From contig JAYNIR010000003.1 in NCBI GenBank assembly GCA_038109305.1, forward strand, positions 142,763-206,762: DNA of 64,000 bases, given 5' to 3'. This stretch comes from UBA1479 sp038109305. Its GTDB lineage: Bacteria > Pseudomonadota > Alphaproteobacteria > Rhodospirillales > Casp-alpha2. How positions within the stretch are numbered: the stretch's first letter is position 1; each line of letters opens with the position of its first letter. Both the position numbers and the translations under genes were made by a program. This document shows, piece after piece, positions 36,009 to 44,925 of the stretch. Under the pieces are notes generated by a model, which was not told where the DNA came from, did no database searches, and saw only the letters and a program-made list of their open reading frames with translations.

Positions 36009-36994
36009 GTGGGCGCCTTCGGCCCGGCCGTGTTCTGGCCGGCCGCGGGCGTCGGCCTGATCGCCGGACTGGCGGCGGCGATCGGCCTTCGGGCGCTCGA
36101 CGGACCGGCCGCCCCAGCGGCGGACAAACCGGGCGGCGTCGCCGAAACCGTCTTTCCAGCCCGCGATCCGGGGATGCTGGGCACGCAGCTCGACAACGCG
36201 CCAAAGACGCGCTCCGCGCCGCCAAGGAACATGCCGAGGTCTCGGACCGGGCAAAGTCAGAATTCATCGCCAACATGAGCCACGAGCTCCGCACGCCGTT
36301 GAATTCGATCATCGGGTTTTCCGACCTGCTGGTCGATCAGACCTTCGGCGAAATCAGCCCGCCGCAATATCGGGAGTGCGCGGTCGACATCAACGACGCG
36401 GGCAAACATCTGCTGCAGCTGATCAACGACCTGCTGGATCTGGCGCGGATTGAGCGCGGCCAGCTGAGCCTGAACGAACAGCGGCTCGACGTGGGCCAGA
36501 TGCTCAACGCCTGCGTCAAACTGGCCCGCGAAAGGGCGATCGGGTCCGGGGTCCAGGTGCGGCTTAACTGCCCGGCCGATTTTCCGCCGCTTTTTGGGGA
36601 TGAGCTGCGGATCAAGCAGGCGGTGGTCAACCTGTTGTCGAACGCGGTCAAGTTCTCGGACAAAGGGCTCGAGGTCACGGTTTCGGCGGCGGCGACGGAT
36701 GCCGGCGGCATCTGTCTTTCGGTCACCGACCAGGGGATCGGCATCGCCCAGAAGGACCTGGCCGTGGCACTGTCCGAATTCGGCCAGGTCGACGGCTCCC
36801 TCACCCGCCGGCACGAGGGTACGGGCCTCGGGCCCAGCCTGTCCCGCAAGCTGGTCGAACTTCACCAGGGGCGGCTCGAACTGGACAGTCAGGTCGGCGT
36901 CGGCACCACGGCGCGGCTGCTGTTTCCGAAAACCCGCACCCTCGACGCGCCGTCCCCCCGTTTCAGGCCCTTTGTTTCAAGCACTCCCGCTTGA
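36009..36994 (+). pseudogene. Histidine kinase gene with a frameshift after the N-terminal membrane segment
   Basis: The first frame from GTG at 36009 encodes a short hydrophobic segment (GPAVFWPAAGVGLIAGLAAAIGLR) and reads on to LGTQLDNA. Near 36195 coding moves to the other frame, which continues as RQRAKDALRAAKEHAEVSDRAKSEF, the H box SEFIANMSHELRTPLNSIIGFSDLL, the N box FGDELRIKQAVVNLLSNAVKF, DQGIGI and HEGTGLGPSLSRKLVELHQG. The G2 box reads GLGPSL where GLGLAL is usual. Either a real pseudogene or a one-base sequencing error; the kinase domains are otherwise intact. No response regulator is adjacent. It lies just ahead of the LexA-controlled imuA operon. Confidence 0.72.
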
Positions 36995-37015
36995 CCAAGT
37001 TCATTGCCCGAATTA

Positions 37016-37030
37016 GAACAAAACAAGAAC
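37016..37030 (+). promoter_or_regulatory. LexA (SOS) box upstream of imuA
   Basis: GAAC at 37016-37019 and GAAC at 37027-37030 are separated by exactly seven bases. This is the direct-repeat LexA operator of alphaproteobacteria (GTTC-N7-GTTC on the other strand). It lies 46 bases before the imuA ATG, in the only spacer ahead of the cassette. Confidence 0.88.
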
Positions 37031-37075
37031 AATGTAATATGCCAGTGGCGTAACGAACAAACCAAGGAGACAGAC

Positions 37076-37948
37076 ATGCCCGGCCCTTCAACCGGCCCGG
37101 AGCGGGCCGTTTCGCCGACGGCGAACACCGCCGGGGGGACCGGCCCGGTTACCCTCGACGTCCTCAAGCGGCGGATCGCCACCCTGGAGCATCATGCCCC
37201 GCCCACGGGAGGCATGGCTGGGGGCACGGCGGGCGCCGCCCCGGCCACGGTTTCCTTAGGGTTGGCGGCGCTCGACCAGCATCTGCCCTGGGGCGGCCTG
37301 CCCCGAGCGGCGCTGCACGAAATCGCCGCCGCCTCGGCCCCGGCGGCGGGCGGCTTCGCGGCGGCGCTGTTGGGGCTTTCGTCCCGCGCGCATGTAGGCC
37401 ATACCCCCGGCCGCCCGGTCGTCTGGTGCCGCCGTCCCGCCCGGGGGTTCAGTCCGGGCCTCTACGGCGCCGGGCTCGCCCGCTTCGGGCTTGGCCCCGG
37501 CAACCTGATCCTGGCCGAGGCCGGGGACACGCCGTCGGTCTTCTGGGCCATGGAGGAATGCCTGAAAAGCCGTGCCGTCGCCGCCGTTCTGGGTGAACCG
37601 GGACCGGGCGGCGCGGACAGGGACGGTGGCCGGGCGCTGCGCCGGCTGCAATTGGCGGCGGAAACCTCGGGCGTCACGGCGTTTCTGCTGCTGACCGGGG
37701 GCGCGCGGGCGACCGCCGCCAACGCCACCCCTCACGCCGTCATGAGTCCCGCCGTGACTCGCTGGCGCGTCGGCGCGCGCCCGGCCGCCGCAGGCCAGGG
37801 TGACACCGCCTGGCGGGTTGACCTGACGCGGTGCCGGGGCGGCGGGCGGCCCGGCACCGGGGACGTGATCTGGCATGTCGAGGACGGAGACGGATGCGAT
37901 GGAACGTATGCAGGCGCGGCGGCGGGTGGTTTCCGTCTGGCTGCCTGA
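37076..37948 (+). CDS. imuA: ImuA, SOS-inducible RecA-like accessory of the ImuB/DnaE2 mutasome
   Basis: A 290-aa protein that resembles RecA/SulA-like folds without catalytic motifs. In alphaproteobacteria it is made with ImuB and DnaE2 and promotes translesion synthesis. Recognisable segments are LKRRIATLEHHAP, SLGLAALDQHLPWGGLPRAALHEIAAA, GRPVVWCRRPARGFSPGLYGAGLARFGL and DTPSVFWAMEECLKSRAVAAVLGEPG. The ATG at 37076 is chosen because AAGGAG lies six bases upstream; the longer frame starts inside the LexA box. It overlaps imuB by about 50 bases. Confidence 0.93.
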   Translation: MPGPSTGPERAVSPTANTAGGTGPVTLDVLKRRIATLEHHAPPTGGMAGGTAGAAPATVSLGLAALDQHLPWGGLPRAALHEIAAASAPAAGGFAAALLGLSSRAHVGHTPGRPVVWCRRPARGFSPGLYGAGLARFGLGPGNLILAEAGDTPSVFWAMEECLKSRAVAAVLGEPGPGGADRDGGRALRRLQLAAETSGVTAFLLLTGGARATAANATPHAVMSPAVTRWRVGARPAAAGQGDTAWRVDLTRCRGGGRPGTGDVIWHVEDGDGCDGTYAGAAAGGFRLAA

Positions 37949-39731
37949 GTTCGCCACGGACCGGCTGGCCCGGCGGCGGGAGGCTGGCGGGCCGCCCCCC
38001 TTTCCACTGGCCACCCCACGGGCGACCCCACTGGCCACCGTGGCGCAGATCCGGGGCAGCCACCGGCTGGCCGCGGTCAACGGCGCGGCGCGGCGCGGCG
38101 GGCTCGCGCCGGGCCTGCCACTGGCCGACGCGCGGGCCCTTCTACCGGCGCTCGAAACTTTCCATGCCAATTCAGAAAACGATTTCAAAGCATTGGAAAA
38201 TATAGCTCTTTGGGCCTGGCGTTACAGCCCTTCGACAGCCGTCGACGGCACCGCCCCGCCCGCCAATCACGGCGCCAGTTTCGGCCCCGATTGCGGCCCC
38301 GATTACGGGTTATGGCTCGACATCAGCGGCTGCGGCCACCTGTTCGGCGGCGAGGCCCAACTGGCCGCCGATCTGATAAGTCGCCTGGGTCAGGCCGGGT
38401 ACCGCGCGCAGGCGGGCCTGGCCGGCACGCCGGGGGCGGCCTGGGCCGTCGCCCGGTTCCGGGCGGATGATGACACGCCGGTCCGGGTCGTCCCGCCCGG
38501 CGGCGAACGGGACGCCCTCGCGCCGCTGTCGATCCGCGCGCTCCGGCTCGAGGACGCCCCGGCGCGCCTGCTGGAACGCCTGGGCCTTGCGCGGATCGGC
38601 GATCTTTATCCGCTCGCCCGCTCGGCCCTGGCGCAACGCGCCGGGCTCGGCCCGGCGATGCGGCTCGATCAGGCGCTGGGCGAGCGGGACGAGCCGATCT
38701 CCCCCATCGCGCCGCCGCCGGTCCTGCAGGTGCGGCTCAAGTTCCCCGACCCCATCGGCCTGGCAGACGATATCGAGGCCGCCCTCGACCGGTTGCTGCC
38801 GGCGCTCTGCGGCCGTCTGGAACGCGCCGGGATAGGCGCACGGCGGCTCGATTTCACGCTTTACCGGATCGACGGCACGGTATCCCGCGTCACCGCCGGC
38901 ACCGGGCGCCCCGAACGGGACCCGGATCATCTGAAGCGGTTATTCCGGGAAAAGCTCGACGCCCTCGACCCCGGCTTCGGCGTCGAAACCGCGCTGCTGG
39001 CGACGCGGACGGCCGAGCCCATGGCGGCGGAACAGCAATCGGCCGGAGACGCCGGGGCAGGCCAGGACACGGCGGCGCTCGGGTGGCTGATCGACCGGCT
39101 GGCCAACCGCCTGGGCCCCCGGGCGGTCACCGCCATCGCCCCCCGGGAAAGCCATCTGCCGGAGCGGGCCGAGACGCGCCGCCCCCTGGTCCGGGACGCG
39201 GCCCCGGCGGGTGCGCCGGTGAATAGGAATACGGACGCGGATGCGGCGGCCGCTCCGGGGATCGCCGGGCGCGCGCCCCGCCCGCTTTATCTGCTGCCCA
39301 TGCCGGAGCCAGTGGACACGCTCACCCTCACGACTGGGGACCGAACGAATGGCCCCCCCGGGGCCACGGGGGGTCCCCGTTCAAATTTGGACCGGGGGGC
39401 ACCCCCGGTGACCCCCATGGCCTTTCGCTGGCGCGGGCGGCAGCACACGATCCGCCGCGCCGACGGGCCGGAGCGAATCGAGCCGGAATGGTGGCGCAGT
39501 CTGGTTTCCCAGGGCCCCGGCAACGAAGACCGGCCGGAAGGCTCGGCGGCGACGCCGGACATCCCCGGGAACCGGGATTATTACGCCGTCGAGGACGACC
39601 GGGGGGAGCGCTTCTGGCTCTACCGCCAGAACGGCCCGGACCACGCCGCGCCCGCCGGCGCCCTGCGGCCTGGCGCACCGCCCGCCCCCGGCCGGGCCCC
39701 GAAGTGGTTTCTGCACGGGTTGTTTTCATGA
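37899..39731 (+). CDS. imuB: ImuB, catalytically inactive Y-family polymerase-like protein
   Basis: Couples ImuA and DnaE2 to the sliding clamp. It has the Y-family fold, but the usual catalytic carboxylate segment is replaced by RRVVSVWLPEFATDRLARR, and the second motif reads WLDISGCGHLFGGE, both normal for ImuB. A little-finger region follows, with LERLGLARIGDLYPLARSALAQR as a helix-hairpin-helix. Near residues 480-520 a Gly/Pro-rich insertion coincides with long C/G runs in the DNA. The end AFRWRGRQHTIRRADGPERIEPEWW and GERFWLYR is typical. I favour the ATG at 37899 (GGAG upstream); an in-frame ATG at 37875 is possible. Confidence 0.93.
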   Translation: MERMQARRRVVSVWLPEFATDRLARRREAGGPPPFPLATPRATPLATVAQIRGSHRLAAVNGAARRGGLAPGLPLADARALLPALETFHANSENDFKALENIALWAWRYSPSTAVDGTAPPANHGASFGPDCGPDYGLWLDISGCGHLFGGEAQLAADLISRLGQAGYRAQAGLAGTPGAAWAVARFRADDDTPVRVVPPGGERDALAPLSIRALRLEDAPARLLERLGLARIGDLYPLARSALAQRAGLGPAMRLDQALGERDEPISPIAPPPVLQVRLKFPDPIGLADDIEAALDRLLPALCGRLERAGIGARRLDFTLYRIDGTVSRVTAGTGRPERDPDHLKRLFREKLDALDPGFGVETALLATRTAEPMAAEQQSAGDAGAGQDTAALGWLIDRLANRLGPRAVTAIAPRESHLPERAETRRPLVRDAAPAGAPVNRNTDADAAAAPGIAGRAPRPLYLLPMPEPVDTLTLTTGDRTNGPPGATGGPRSNLDRGAPPVTPMAFRWRGRQHTIRRADGPERIEPEWWRSLVSQGPGNEDRPEGSAATPDIPGNRDYYAVEDDRGERFWLYRQNGPDHAAPAGALRPGAPPAPGRAPKWFLHGLFS

Positions 39732-42700
39732 GTGATTATTTAAATTCACCGCTGCGCCGGCCCCCTGCTTCGCCGCCCTATGCGGAACTCCAGGTGATGA
39801 GCAATTTCAGCTTCCTTGAGGGCGCGTCACACCCGGAAGAACTGGTCCTGCAGTCGGCGGCCTTGGGCCAGCACGCCATCGCGATTACCGACCGCAACGG
39901 GGTGTCCGGCCTGGTCCGCGGCCACACGGCGGCGAAGGAACACCGGCACCGCTTCATCCCGGCGGCCCGCATCGACCTGACAGGCCCGGATTTTCAGGGC
40001 GCCGAAGACAATGATAAAGGCAGGTCCGAAACACATTCCGGTTCGGGAATAAGCATCCTTTGCTATCCTCGGGACCGTGCCGCCTACGGCCGTCTGGTCC
40101 GGCTTTTGACCCTCGGCAAGCGGCGCTCGCCCAAGGGGCAATGCGCGCTCTCGCCCGGCGATCTGACGGGCCCGGACTTTCAGCGCGGCGCGGGGCAGAT
40201 TTTGATCGTCTTGCCCTTTATTCAGTTAAATAACAAATTTAATCAGTTTTTAATTAATCTAAAAAAAGCAACAAAAGCCGAAATTTACCTCGCCGCCTCG
40301 ATCCTGCATCGCGGCGGCGATCGGTCGCGCCTCGAAAAACTCGCCGATCTGGCCGCCCGCGCCGGCACGCCGCTGGTCGCCGTTAACGACGTCGAGATGC
40401 ACACGCCTCGCCGCCGGGTGCTCGCCGATGTCCTCGCCTGCATCCGATCCGGCTGCAGCGTGTTCGAAGCCGGATTTCGCCTGAAAGCCAATGCGGAACG
40501 CCACCTAAAATCGCCCGCCGACATGGCCGAACTTTTCGCCGATTTTCCCGACGCCGTCGCCCGCACGGTGGAAATCGCCGATGCCTGCCGGTTTTCGCTG
40601 GACGAGCTCCGCTACGAGTACCCGGTCGATCCGGTTCCGGAAGGATCGACCCCGCAGGAGGAACTGGAACGCCTGACAAAACAGGGCGCAAAAGAAAGAT
40701 ACCCCTCGGGCGTGCCGGCCAAGGTGCAGGCGCAGATCGACCACGAACTGGCGCTGATCGGCGACTTGAGCTTCGCCCCCTACTTCCTGACGGTGCACGA
40801 CATCGTCCGCTTCGCCCGCGGCCGCGGCATACTCTGCCAGGGCCGCGGCTCGGCGGCCAATTCGGCGGTGTGCTATGTGCTGGGCATCACGGCGGTGGAC
40901 CCGGCGCGGCTGGACCTGTTGTTCGAGCGGTTTATTTCCGCCGAACGCGGCGAGCCGCCCGATATCGACGTCGACTTCGAAAACGGCCGGCGCGAAGAGG
41001 TCATCCAGTACATTTATGAAAAGTACGGGCGCGACCGGGCGGCCATGACCGGCACGGTGATCACCTACCGCACCCGTGGCGCGGTCCGCGATGCTGGCAA
41101 GGCCTTGGGCCTGGCCGAGGATACCATCCGGTCATTGCAGGTCGCGGTGTGGCGGCTCACCCGCGAGGACGAGGTGACGGACGAGCAACTCCGCGAGCAC
41201 GGGCTCGACCCCGGCGACCCCATGGTCCGCCTAGTGCTGACGCTTGCCGCCGATCTGCGCGGCTTTCCCCGCCATCTATCGCAGCATTCGGGCGGTATGA
41301 TGATGACGCGGGGCAGGCTCGACGAAATCGCGCCCATCCATAACGCGGCCATGGCCGGCCGCACGGTCATCGAATGGGATAAGAACGACCTAGACGCTTT
41401 GGGCATTCTGAAGGTCGATATTCTGGCGCTCGGCATGCTGAGCTGCGTGCAGCGCGCCTTCGGCCTGATCAAATCGTTCCACGGCCGAGAGGTGACGCTG
41501 GCCACCGTGCCGCCGGAAGACCCCACCGTCTACGACATGCTGTCCGACGCCGACAGCATCGGCGTCTTTCAGGTCGAAAGCCGGGCGCAGATGAGCATGC
41601 TGCCGCGCCTCAAGCCGCGTAATTTCTACGATCTGGTGATCGAAGTCGCGATCGTCCGCCCCGGCCCCATCCAGGGCGACATGGTGCACCCGTACCTGCA
41701 CCGCCGCGACGGGAAAGAGGCCGTCGATTTCCCGTCGGGCGAACTGCGCGACGTTCTGGGCAAGACGCTGGGCGTGCCGCTGTTTCAGGAACAGGCCATG
41801 AAGATCGCCATCGTCGCCGCCGGTTTCACGCCGGCCGAGGCCGACCAGTTGCGCCGAGCCATGGCGACCTTTCGCAATCATGGCACCATCCACGCGCTCC
41901 GAGAAAAGTTCCTTAACGGCATGACCGCCCGCGGGTATGAGCCGGATTTTGCTCTGCGCTGCTTCAAGCAGATCGAAGGCTTCGCCGATTACGGCTTCCC
42001 CGAAAGCCACGCCGCCAGCTTTGCGTTGATCGTCTATGTGTCGTCGTGGCTGAAACGTCATTACCCGGCGGCCTTCGCCTGCGCGCTGTTGAACAGCCAG
42101 CCCATGGGCTTTTACGCACCGGCGCAGATCATCCGCGACGCCGCCGAACACGGCGTCGTCGTCCGCCCGGTCGACGTCAACCTGAGCGACTGGGACTGCA
42201 CGCTCGAGCCCGGCCCCGCGTCCGAGCCGGCGCTCCGGCTCGGTTTTCGTAAGGTGAAGGGGTTGAGGGAAGACGACATGCATCGCTTGGCCCTGCACCG
42301 GGGGAACGGCTATGCGGACGCCGCCGCCGTCATGCGCCGGGCGCTGATCGGCAAACCGGCGCTGGAAAAGCTCGCCCGCGCCGATGCCTTTCAGTCCTTG
42401 GGCTTGAGCCGCCGCCCGGCGCTTTGGGCGGTGGCGGGCCTGCCCGACCGGCCCCCGGCCCCTTTGTTTCTGGCCGCGCCCGATGCGGAACTGGGCCGCG
42501 AAGACGACCGGGGGAATGCGCCCCGCCTGCCGCTCATGTCCCCCGGGCAGGAAGTGGCGGAGGATTACCGGGCGCTCCGGCTGTCGTTGAAGGCGCATCC
42601 GGCGGGCATCCTTCGGCCCAAGCTGACGGCGAAACGGTATGAGCCCTGCGCGGTCCTGCTTGAGCGCGCCCACGACCGCATGGCCCGCATCGCCGGACTG

Positions 42701-43012
42701 GTCACCGCGCGCCAGCGCCCGGGCACGGCCAAGGGCGTCATGTTCATCACCGTCGAGGACGAAACCGCGACCGCCAACCTGATCGTCTGGCCGCACGTGT
42801 TTGAAAAATTCCGCCGCGCGACGCTGGGTTCCCGCCTTCTGGGCGTCACCGGGTGGGTGCAGCGGGAGGGCAAGGTCATCCATCTGCTGGCGGACCACCT
42901 GGAAGACCTGGCGCCGGTGCTGCTGACGCTCGACCGGCCGGGGGGTTTTGCCGGCGACAGCCCCGCAGCCGCCGAAACCGGGCGGCTGTTCAAAGCCAGG
43001 GAATTTCAGTAA
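39728..43012 (+). CDS. dnaE2: Error-prone DNA polymerase DnaE2
   Basis: A C-family polymerase for damage-induced translesion synthesis, 1094 aa. It has an N-terminal PHP domain (YAELQVMSNFSFLEGASHPEELV), a palm with the catalytic carboxylates in PPDIDVDFENGRREEVIQY, the family motif FPRHLSQHSGGMMMTRG, fingers (GPIQGDMVHPYLHRRDG), a helix-hairpin-helix and an OB-like C-terminus (MARIAGLVTARQRPGTAKGVMFITVEDETAT). Its ATG overlaps the imuB stop as ATGA. The PHP half contains an AT-rich patch at about 40200-40285 and a repeated DLTGPDFQ peptide (see findings). Confidence 0.96.
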   Translation: MSDYLNSPLRRPPASPPYAELQVMSNFSFLEGASHPEELVLQSAALGQHAIAITDRNGVSGLVRGHTAAKEHRHRFIPAARIDLTGPDFQGAEDNDKGRSETHSGSGISILCYPRDRAAYGRLVRLLTLGKRRSPKGQCALSPGDLTGPDFQRGAGQILIVLPFIQLNNKFNQFLINLKKATKAEIYLAASILHRGGDRSRLEKLADLAARAGTPLVAVNDVEMHTPRRRVLADVLACIRSGCSVFEAGFRLKANAERHLKSPADMAELFADFPDAVARTVEIADACRFSLDELRYEYPVDPVPEGSTPQEELERLTKQGAKERYPSGVPAKVQAQIDHELALIGDLSFAPYFLTVHDIVRFARGRGILCQGRGSAANSAVCYVLGITAVDPARLDLLFERFISAERGEPPDIDVDFENGRREEVIQYIYEKYGRDRAAMTGTVITYRTRGAVRDAGKALGLAEDTIRSLQVAVWRLTREDEVTDEQLREHGLDPGDPMVRLVLTLAADLRGFPRHLSQHSGGMMMTRGRLDEIAPIHNAAMAGRTVIEWDKNDLDALGILKVDILALGMLSCVQRAFGLIKSFHGREVTLATVPPEDPTVYDMLSDADSIGVFQVESRAQMSMLPRLKPRNFYDLVIEVAIVRPGPIQGDMVHPYLHRRDGKEAVDFPSGELRDVLGKTLGVPLFQEQAMKIAIVAAGFTPAEADQLRRAMATFRNHGTIHALREKFLNGMTARGYEPDFALRCFKQIEGFADYGFPESHAASFALIVYVSSWLKRHYPAAFACALLNSQPMGFYAPAQIIRDAAEHGVVVRPVDVNLSDWDCTLEPGPASEPALRLGFRKVKGLREDDMHRLALHRGNGYADAAAVMRRALIGKPALEKLARADAFQSLGLSRRPALWAVAGLPDRPPAPLFLAAPDAELGREDDRGNAPRLPLMSPGQEVAEDYRALRLSLKAHPAGILRPKLTAKRYEPCAVLLERAHDRMARIAGLVTARQRPGTAKGVMFITVEDETATANLIVWPHVFEKFRRATLGSRLLGVTGWVQREGKVIHLLADHLEDLAPVLLTLDRPGGFAGDSPAAAETGRLFKAREFQ

Positions 43013-43181
43013 GGCGCGGCTTTCATAGGGACATACGGCGCTCCGCGGACGCGACCGGCCGGCCCTGCGCGCGACGCTAACCGGTCACGGAAAGTTCATC
43101 GGTCGTTTATTCCCGCGGTCCGCCCCGCGGGGATAGACTGCACACATCGTCAATCAAGCATCCCAAACGGGGGGCATCAAG

Positions 43182-43655
43182 ATGCGCATGCTGACACTCA
43201 TTGCCGTGCTGACGGCCGTTGCCTTTTCGACCCAAAGCATGGCCGCCAACATGGTCGGAAAGCCGCTGCCGAACGGCCTGATCCTGATCAAAAGCGATTT
43301 CAGTCCGAAGGAAACGCTCGACCGGCTTGCGAATATACTGAAATCAAAGAACATCCAAGTCGTCGCCCGCGTCGACCACGCCGCCGCCGCGAAAAAGGCC
43401 GGCGCGGACCTGCCGCCGACGGAGCTGTTGATATTCGGCAATCCGAAAACCGGCACGCCCCTGATGCAGGGTAAGCGGACCATCGGCATCGACCTGCCGT
43501 TGACGGCGCTGGGCTGGCAGACCAAGGAAGGCAGTTGGATCGCCTATAATGCGCCGAAATGGCTGGAGGAACGGCACCAGACCGGCAAGACGGAAAATAT
43601 CGCGAAGATGGCCGTCGCAATGAATAAGATGGTCGCCGCCGCCGCGAAGAAGTAA
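43182..43655 (+). CDS. DUF302 family protein with signal peptide
   Basis: A 157-aa protein with a signal peptide (MRMLTLIAVLTAVAFSTQSMA) and the DUF302 fold: ILIKSDFSPKETLDRLANILKSKNIQVVARVDHAAAAKKAG, ELLIFGNPKTGTPLMQGKRTIGIDLPLTALGWQTKEG. The function is unknown; members are periplasmic in proteobacteria. It is followed after about 40 bases by a membrane protein in the same direction. Confidence 0.85.
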   Translation: MRMLTLIAVLTAVAFSTQSMAANMVGKPLPNGLILIKSDFSPKETLDRLANILKSKNIQVVARVDHAAAAKKAGADLPPTELLIFGNPKTGTPLMQGKRTIGIDLPLTALGWQTKEGSWIAYNAPKWLEERHQTGKTENIAKMAVAMNKMVAAAAKK

Positions 43656-43694
43656 TCTCGACGGCAACGAACCCACAGCCGCCAGAGACCACAC

Positions 43695-44174
43695 ATGCTT
43701 GACGCCCTCGCCACCGGACTGCACGCCGTCGCCGCCGTCCTGTGGGTGGGTGGCATGTTCTTCGCCTATCAGATTCTGCGCCCGGTGGTCGGCGAACTTA
43801 ACCCGCCGCCGGAGCGGCTCAAATTCTGGGCTGGTATTTTCGCCCGCTTTTTCCCGTGGGTGTGGGGCGCCGTCGCCGTGCTGCCGGTCACCGGATACAC
43901 CCTGATCTGGCACCTGTACAAGGGCTTTCACTCATCGCCCATTCATATCCACTGGATGCACGGTATCGGCTGGGTGATGATCGCCCTATTCGCCTATCTT
44001 TATTTTGCCCCCTACCGGACGTTCCGCGCCACCGTCGAGGCGGCGGACTGGCCGACGGGCGCCGCGCAGTTGAACATCATCCGCAAAATCGTCGCGACAA
44101 ACCTGGGGCTCGGGCTGCTGACCGTTCTGATCGGCGCCAGCGGCCGGTTCTGGGCCTGGCTGCCTGGGAGCTGA
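43695..44174 (+). CDS. CopD-like integral membrane protein
   Basis: A 159-aa protein with four hydrophobic helices (LATGLHAVAAVLWVGGMFFAY, IFARFFPWVWGAVAVLPVTGY, IHWMHGIGWVMIALFAYLYF and NLGLGLLTVLIGAS). The His-rich start of the first helix and the HWMHG motif resemble the CopD domain of copper-resistance membrane proteins, but a copper role is not shown here. It is probably co-transcribed with the DUF302 gene. Confidence 0.75.
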   Translation: MLDALATGLHAVAAVLWVGGMFFAYQILRPVVGELNPPPERLKFWAGIFARFFPWVWGAVAVLPVTGYTLIWHLYKGFHSSPIHIHWMHGIGWVMIALFAYLYFAPYRTFRATVEAADWPTGAAQLNIIRKIVATNLGLGLLTVLIGASGRFWAWLPGS

Positions 44175-44261
44175 ACCCGGCGGCGGAATTTCGCGCCATG
44201 CCGTTGTGTCCATCGCCGATTTGACCATACTGGCGGTGCAATTTTATTCGACAGTGATGCG

Positions 44262-44894
44262 ATGAACCACGACGACCTTGACGTGATCGCCCGCAAGCGG
44301 GTGTTCGACGGCTATTTCAAAATGGACGAATGGCGGATCCGCCACAAAATGTTCAACGGAGGGCGAAGCGGCGAGTTTACCCGCGAATGCCTGGAGCGCG
44401 GCCACGCAGTCGCCGTGATGCCCTATGACCCGGTGCGCGACGAGGTGGTGCTGATCGAACGGTTCCGCGTCGGCGCCGCCGCCAGCCGCCCGTCACCCAA
44501 CTGGGGCGCAAACCCGCCAAGCCCATGGCTGATCGAAATCGTCGCCGGCATCGTCGAGGACGGCGAAACGCCGGAAGACGTCGCGGCCCGCGAAATGGTC
44601 AAGGAATCGGGATGCGAGGCGCTGGCGCTTAAGCACATCTGCACGTACCTGGCGACGCCCGGGTGCTGTTCGGAAACGATCGGACTTTACGCCGCCTGGG
44701 TCGACAGCTCCCGCGCCGGCGGCGTCCACGGGCTCGATCACGAAAACGAGGACATTCGCGTCTTCACCGCCGCCGCCGAAGACGCCTTCCGGATGGCGCG
44801 GGACGGACGCGCGAACAATTGCACGCTGCTGATCGCGCTGCAGTGGCTGGAATTGAACCGCGACGCGCTGCGCCGCGAATGGGGCGCGGCGTAA
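44262..44894 (+). CDS. Nudix hydrolase, ADP-ribose pyrophosphatase-like
   Basis: A 210-aa Nudix protein. The box reads GIVEDGETPEDVAAREMVKESG, so the first Glu of the usual EE pair is Lys and the second is kept. The surrounding pattern (VAVMPYDPVRDEVVLIERFRVGA, ICTYLATPGCCSETIGLYAAW) matches the ADP-ribose pyrophosphatase group, which hydrolyses ADP-ribose to AMP and ribose 5-phosphate. The ATG at 44262 is the natural start. It is convergent with the enoyl-CoA hydratase gene. Confidence 0.88.
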   Translation: MNHDDLDVIARKRVFDGYFKMDEWRIRHKMFNGGRSGEFTRECLERGHAVAVMPYDPVRDEVVLIERFRVGAAASRPSPNWGANPPSPWLIEIVAGIVEDGETPEDVAAREMVKESGCEALALKHICTYLATPGCCSETIGLYAAWVDSSRAGGVHGLDHENEDIRVFTAAAEDAFRMARDGRANNCTLLIALQWLELNRDALRREWGAA

Positions 44895-44925
44895 ATCCTT
44901 GCCGCGCCGGTAATCCGAGCGTTGC

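Noticed and set aside
41390..42898. Minus-strand open frame of 502 codons inside dnaE2
   Set aside because: It lies entirely opposite the polymerase palm and C-terminal region, where the plus strand has conserved catalytic motifs.
43013..43181. Terminator after dnaE2
   Set aside because: I saw no GC-rich stem followed by a T run in the 169 bases before the DUF302 gene.
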